Of a DNA stretch of 6,657 bases, positions 5,990-6,657 are shown one piece after another. This DNA is from Nanobdellota archaeon (GTDB lineage Archaea; Nanobdellota; Nanobdellia; Woesearchaeales; B3-WOES). The DNA lies in NCBI GenBank assembly GCA_023131705.1, contig JAGLZG010000062.1:1-6657 (forward strand), in the 5' to 3' direction. Under the pieces are notes generated by a model that saw only the letters and a program-made list of their open reading frames with translations, searched no databases and was not told where the DNA came from. Each line of letters opens with the position of its first letter. Position 1 is the first letter of the stretch. A program made the translations under genes and the position numbers.

Positions 5990-6163
5990 TTGGTTTATAA
6001 ATCTTACGGATGTAGCTATTGTAAAATAGGAACACCATTTAATCAGGCACATCCTTTAAACTTTACAACACCAACACAAAATTATATTACGCGCAAAAGA
6101 AAGAGATACTATTGTCTCCACTTACCAGCAAAAACTCAAAAAAACAACAGCTTTTTAAACTAA
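5990..6163 (+). CDS. Possible 57-residue CxxC/CxxH zinc-finger-like protein (TTG start), weak
   Basis: The gap right of leuB holds an open frame starting at TTG 5990 and ending at TAA 6161-6163. It would encode MVYKSYGCSYCKIGTPFNQ, then about 20 residues, then RKRKRYYCLHLPAK. The pairs CSYC (8-11) and CLH (42-44) could form a CxxC-CxxH metal site flanked by basic residues. AAAAGGAAG lies just upstream, with the purine core about six bases from the TTG. Against it: a non-ATG start, its end overlapping the TATA box of the next gene, its beginning close to the leuB promoter, and no family that I recognise. Apart from this frame I see nothing else in 5963-6151. Confidence 0.3.
   Translation: MVYKSYGCSYCKIGTPFNQAHPLNFTTPTQNYITRKRKRYYCLHLPAKTQKNNSFLN
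6152..6160 (+). promoter_or_regulatory. TATA box for the 44-residue protein gene (leaderless)
   Basis: TTTTTAAAC has its first A at 6157, 25 bases before the ATG at 6182. No Shine-Dalgarno sequence lies in between (TAATCATTATTCTCCAGTAT), which fits a leaderless transcript. Confidence 0.6.
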
Positions 6164-6181
6164 TCATTATTCTCCAGTATT

Positions 6182-6316
6182 ATGTCACAAAGTGGTAAAC
6201 GCTGGAAAGCATATGGGACAAAACATCCGGAAAAGTACGAAATTTCTGAAGTAGAATGCGTTAGTAACAAATTTAAGCATACGATGAAGGTAAAAAAGAA
6301 GGTTTCTAAAAAATAA
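6182..6316 (+). CDS. Small basic protein of unknown function, 44 residues
   Basis: The frame begins at ATG 6182 and ends with TAA at 6314-6316. It encodes MSQSGKRWKAYGTKHPEKY, then EISEVECVSNKFKHTMK and a lysine-rich tail VKKKVSKK. The product is strongly basic, with one cysteine and no membrane segment or signal peptide, so it is likely cytoplasmic and could bind nucleic acid. I do not recognise the family. Support for it being real comes from its placement: a TATA box exactly 25 bases upstream, and a following gene whose own TATA box begins 19 bases after its stop. Being so short, it would be missed by length-filtered gene calling. Confidence 0.6.
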   Translation: MSQSGKRWKAYGTKHPEKYEISEVECVSNKFKHTMKVKKKVSKK

Positions 6317-6335
6317 GCACATTCTAAAAGAAAAA

Positions 6336-6345
6336 CCTTTTAAAT
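6336..6345 (+). promoter_or_regulatory. TATA box for the gene at 6368 (leaderless)
   Basis: CCTTTTAAAT, with its first A at 6342, is 26 bases before the ATG at 6368. The preceding GAAAAA is a possible purine-rich TFB-recognition element. There is no ribosome binding site between box and start. The ten bases are identical to the leuB box on the other strand. Confidence 0.65.
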
Positions 6346-6367
6346 CATATCTGATTATTATTCTATC

Positions 6368-6657
6368 ATGGCAGAAAAAAACATACTATGCAGGGCAATA
6401 ATAGATATAGTTGGAAAACCTAAAGAGCATGTAGAAAAAGCAATAAAACTCGTTATAGAGAAAATAAAGGAGATGGATGGAGTAAATGTTGAAAAAACAG
6501 ATATTGCAAAAACAAAAAGCCTAAAAAATGAAAAATTAGGAAAAACAGAGGAAAAGATACAAAAAGAAGCAGGAGAGTTATTCTCAACATTTGCAGAAAT
6601 AGACTTATATGTTAATAATATTGATACACTATCTTTATTTACTTTCCAGTTTATGCC
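6368..6657 (+). CDS. Conserved archaeal protein of unknown function, 3'-truncated by window edge
   Basis: The first 96 residues are in the window. They read MAEKNILCRAIIDIVGKPKE, a helical charged segment (about 18-35, HVEKAIKLVIEKIKE), a Lys/Glu-rich middle, and FSTFAEIDLYVNNID (72-86) before the edge. The alternation of strand, helix and strand suggests a small alpha/beta fold. The N-terminal ILCRAIIDIVGKPKEHVE and the FSTFAEI block resemble an uncharacterised protein I recall from DPANN archaea, but I cannot name a function. There is no signal peptide. The start is well placed, 26 bases after a TATA box. Confidence 0.85.
   Translation, partial: MAEKNILCRAIIDIVGKPKEHVEKAIKLVIEKIKEMDGVNVEKTDIAKTKSLKNEKLGKTEEKIQKEAGELFSTFAEIDLYVNNIDTLSLFTFQFM

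Noticed and set aside
6051..6060. CCTTTAAACT in the leuB-right gap as another promoter
   Set aside because: No start codon lies 25-27 bases downstream and no plausible RNA gene follows.
1..6657. tRNA, rRNA, CRISPR array, insertion sequence or attachment site
   Set aside because: None was seen: no cloverleaf-like segment, no regularly spaced repeats, and no transposase or terminal inverted repeats in the non-coding gaps.

Overview
The window looks like a piece of an AT-rich archaeal chromosome, probably from a DPANN-type lineage (Woesearchaeota or Pacearchaeota-like). The reasons are: TTTAAA-type TATA boxes placed 25 to 27 bases upstream of start codons with no leader between; an AmmeMemoRadiSam-type radical SAM gene; a secreted lamin-tail-domain surface protein; very tight gene packing; and proteins rich in Lys, Ile and Asn. 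The lineage is an inference from recalled families; no rRNA or other marker gene is present to settle it.

Layout, left to right. Bases 1-624 (+) hold the 3' part of an AmrS-like radical SAM gene. It overlaps by 50 bases the start of a 605-residue secreted, membrane-anchored lamin-tail-domain protein (575-2392, +). After a 56-base convergent gap comes the leuB-leuC-leuD operon on the minus strand (5947 down to 2449), with only two bases between successive genes. To the right, divergent from leuB, are a roughly 230-base gap with a possible small CxxC/CxxH ORF (5990-6163, weak), a 44-residue basic protein (6182-6316, +) and the 5' part of a conserved archaeal protein of unknown function (6368 to the window end, +).

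LeuC and LeuD together form isopropylmalate isomerase, and LeuB oxidises its product, so the operon encodes the second and third steps of the leucine branch. leuA is not in the window. LeuC and LeuD read like the plant-chloroplast/cyanobacterial branch of the isomerase rather than the short archaeal type, which hints at horizontal transfer.

The most striking item is LeuB. It is about 523 residues instead of the usual 345-370, and the extra length is a second copy of the substrate/dimerisation domain. The two copies have lost opposite sets of catalytic residues. Copy A keeps the Lys and Asp that a normal homodimer donates across the interface. Copy B keeps the Arg, Tyr and Asp pair that a normal subunit uses in cis. 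This predicts a single-chain, probably monomeric isopropylmalate dehydrogenase with one composite active site, parallel to the known domain duplication in monomeric isocitrate dehydrogenase. I could not check whether this form has been described.
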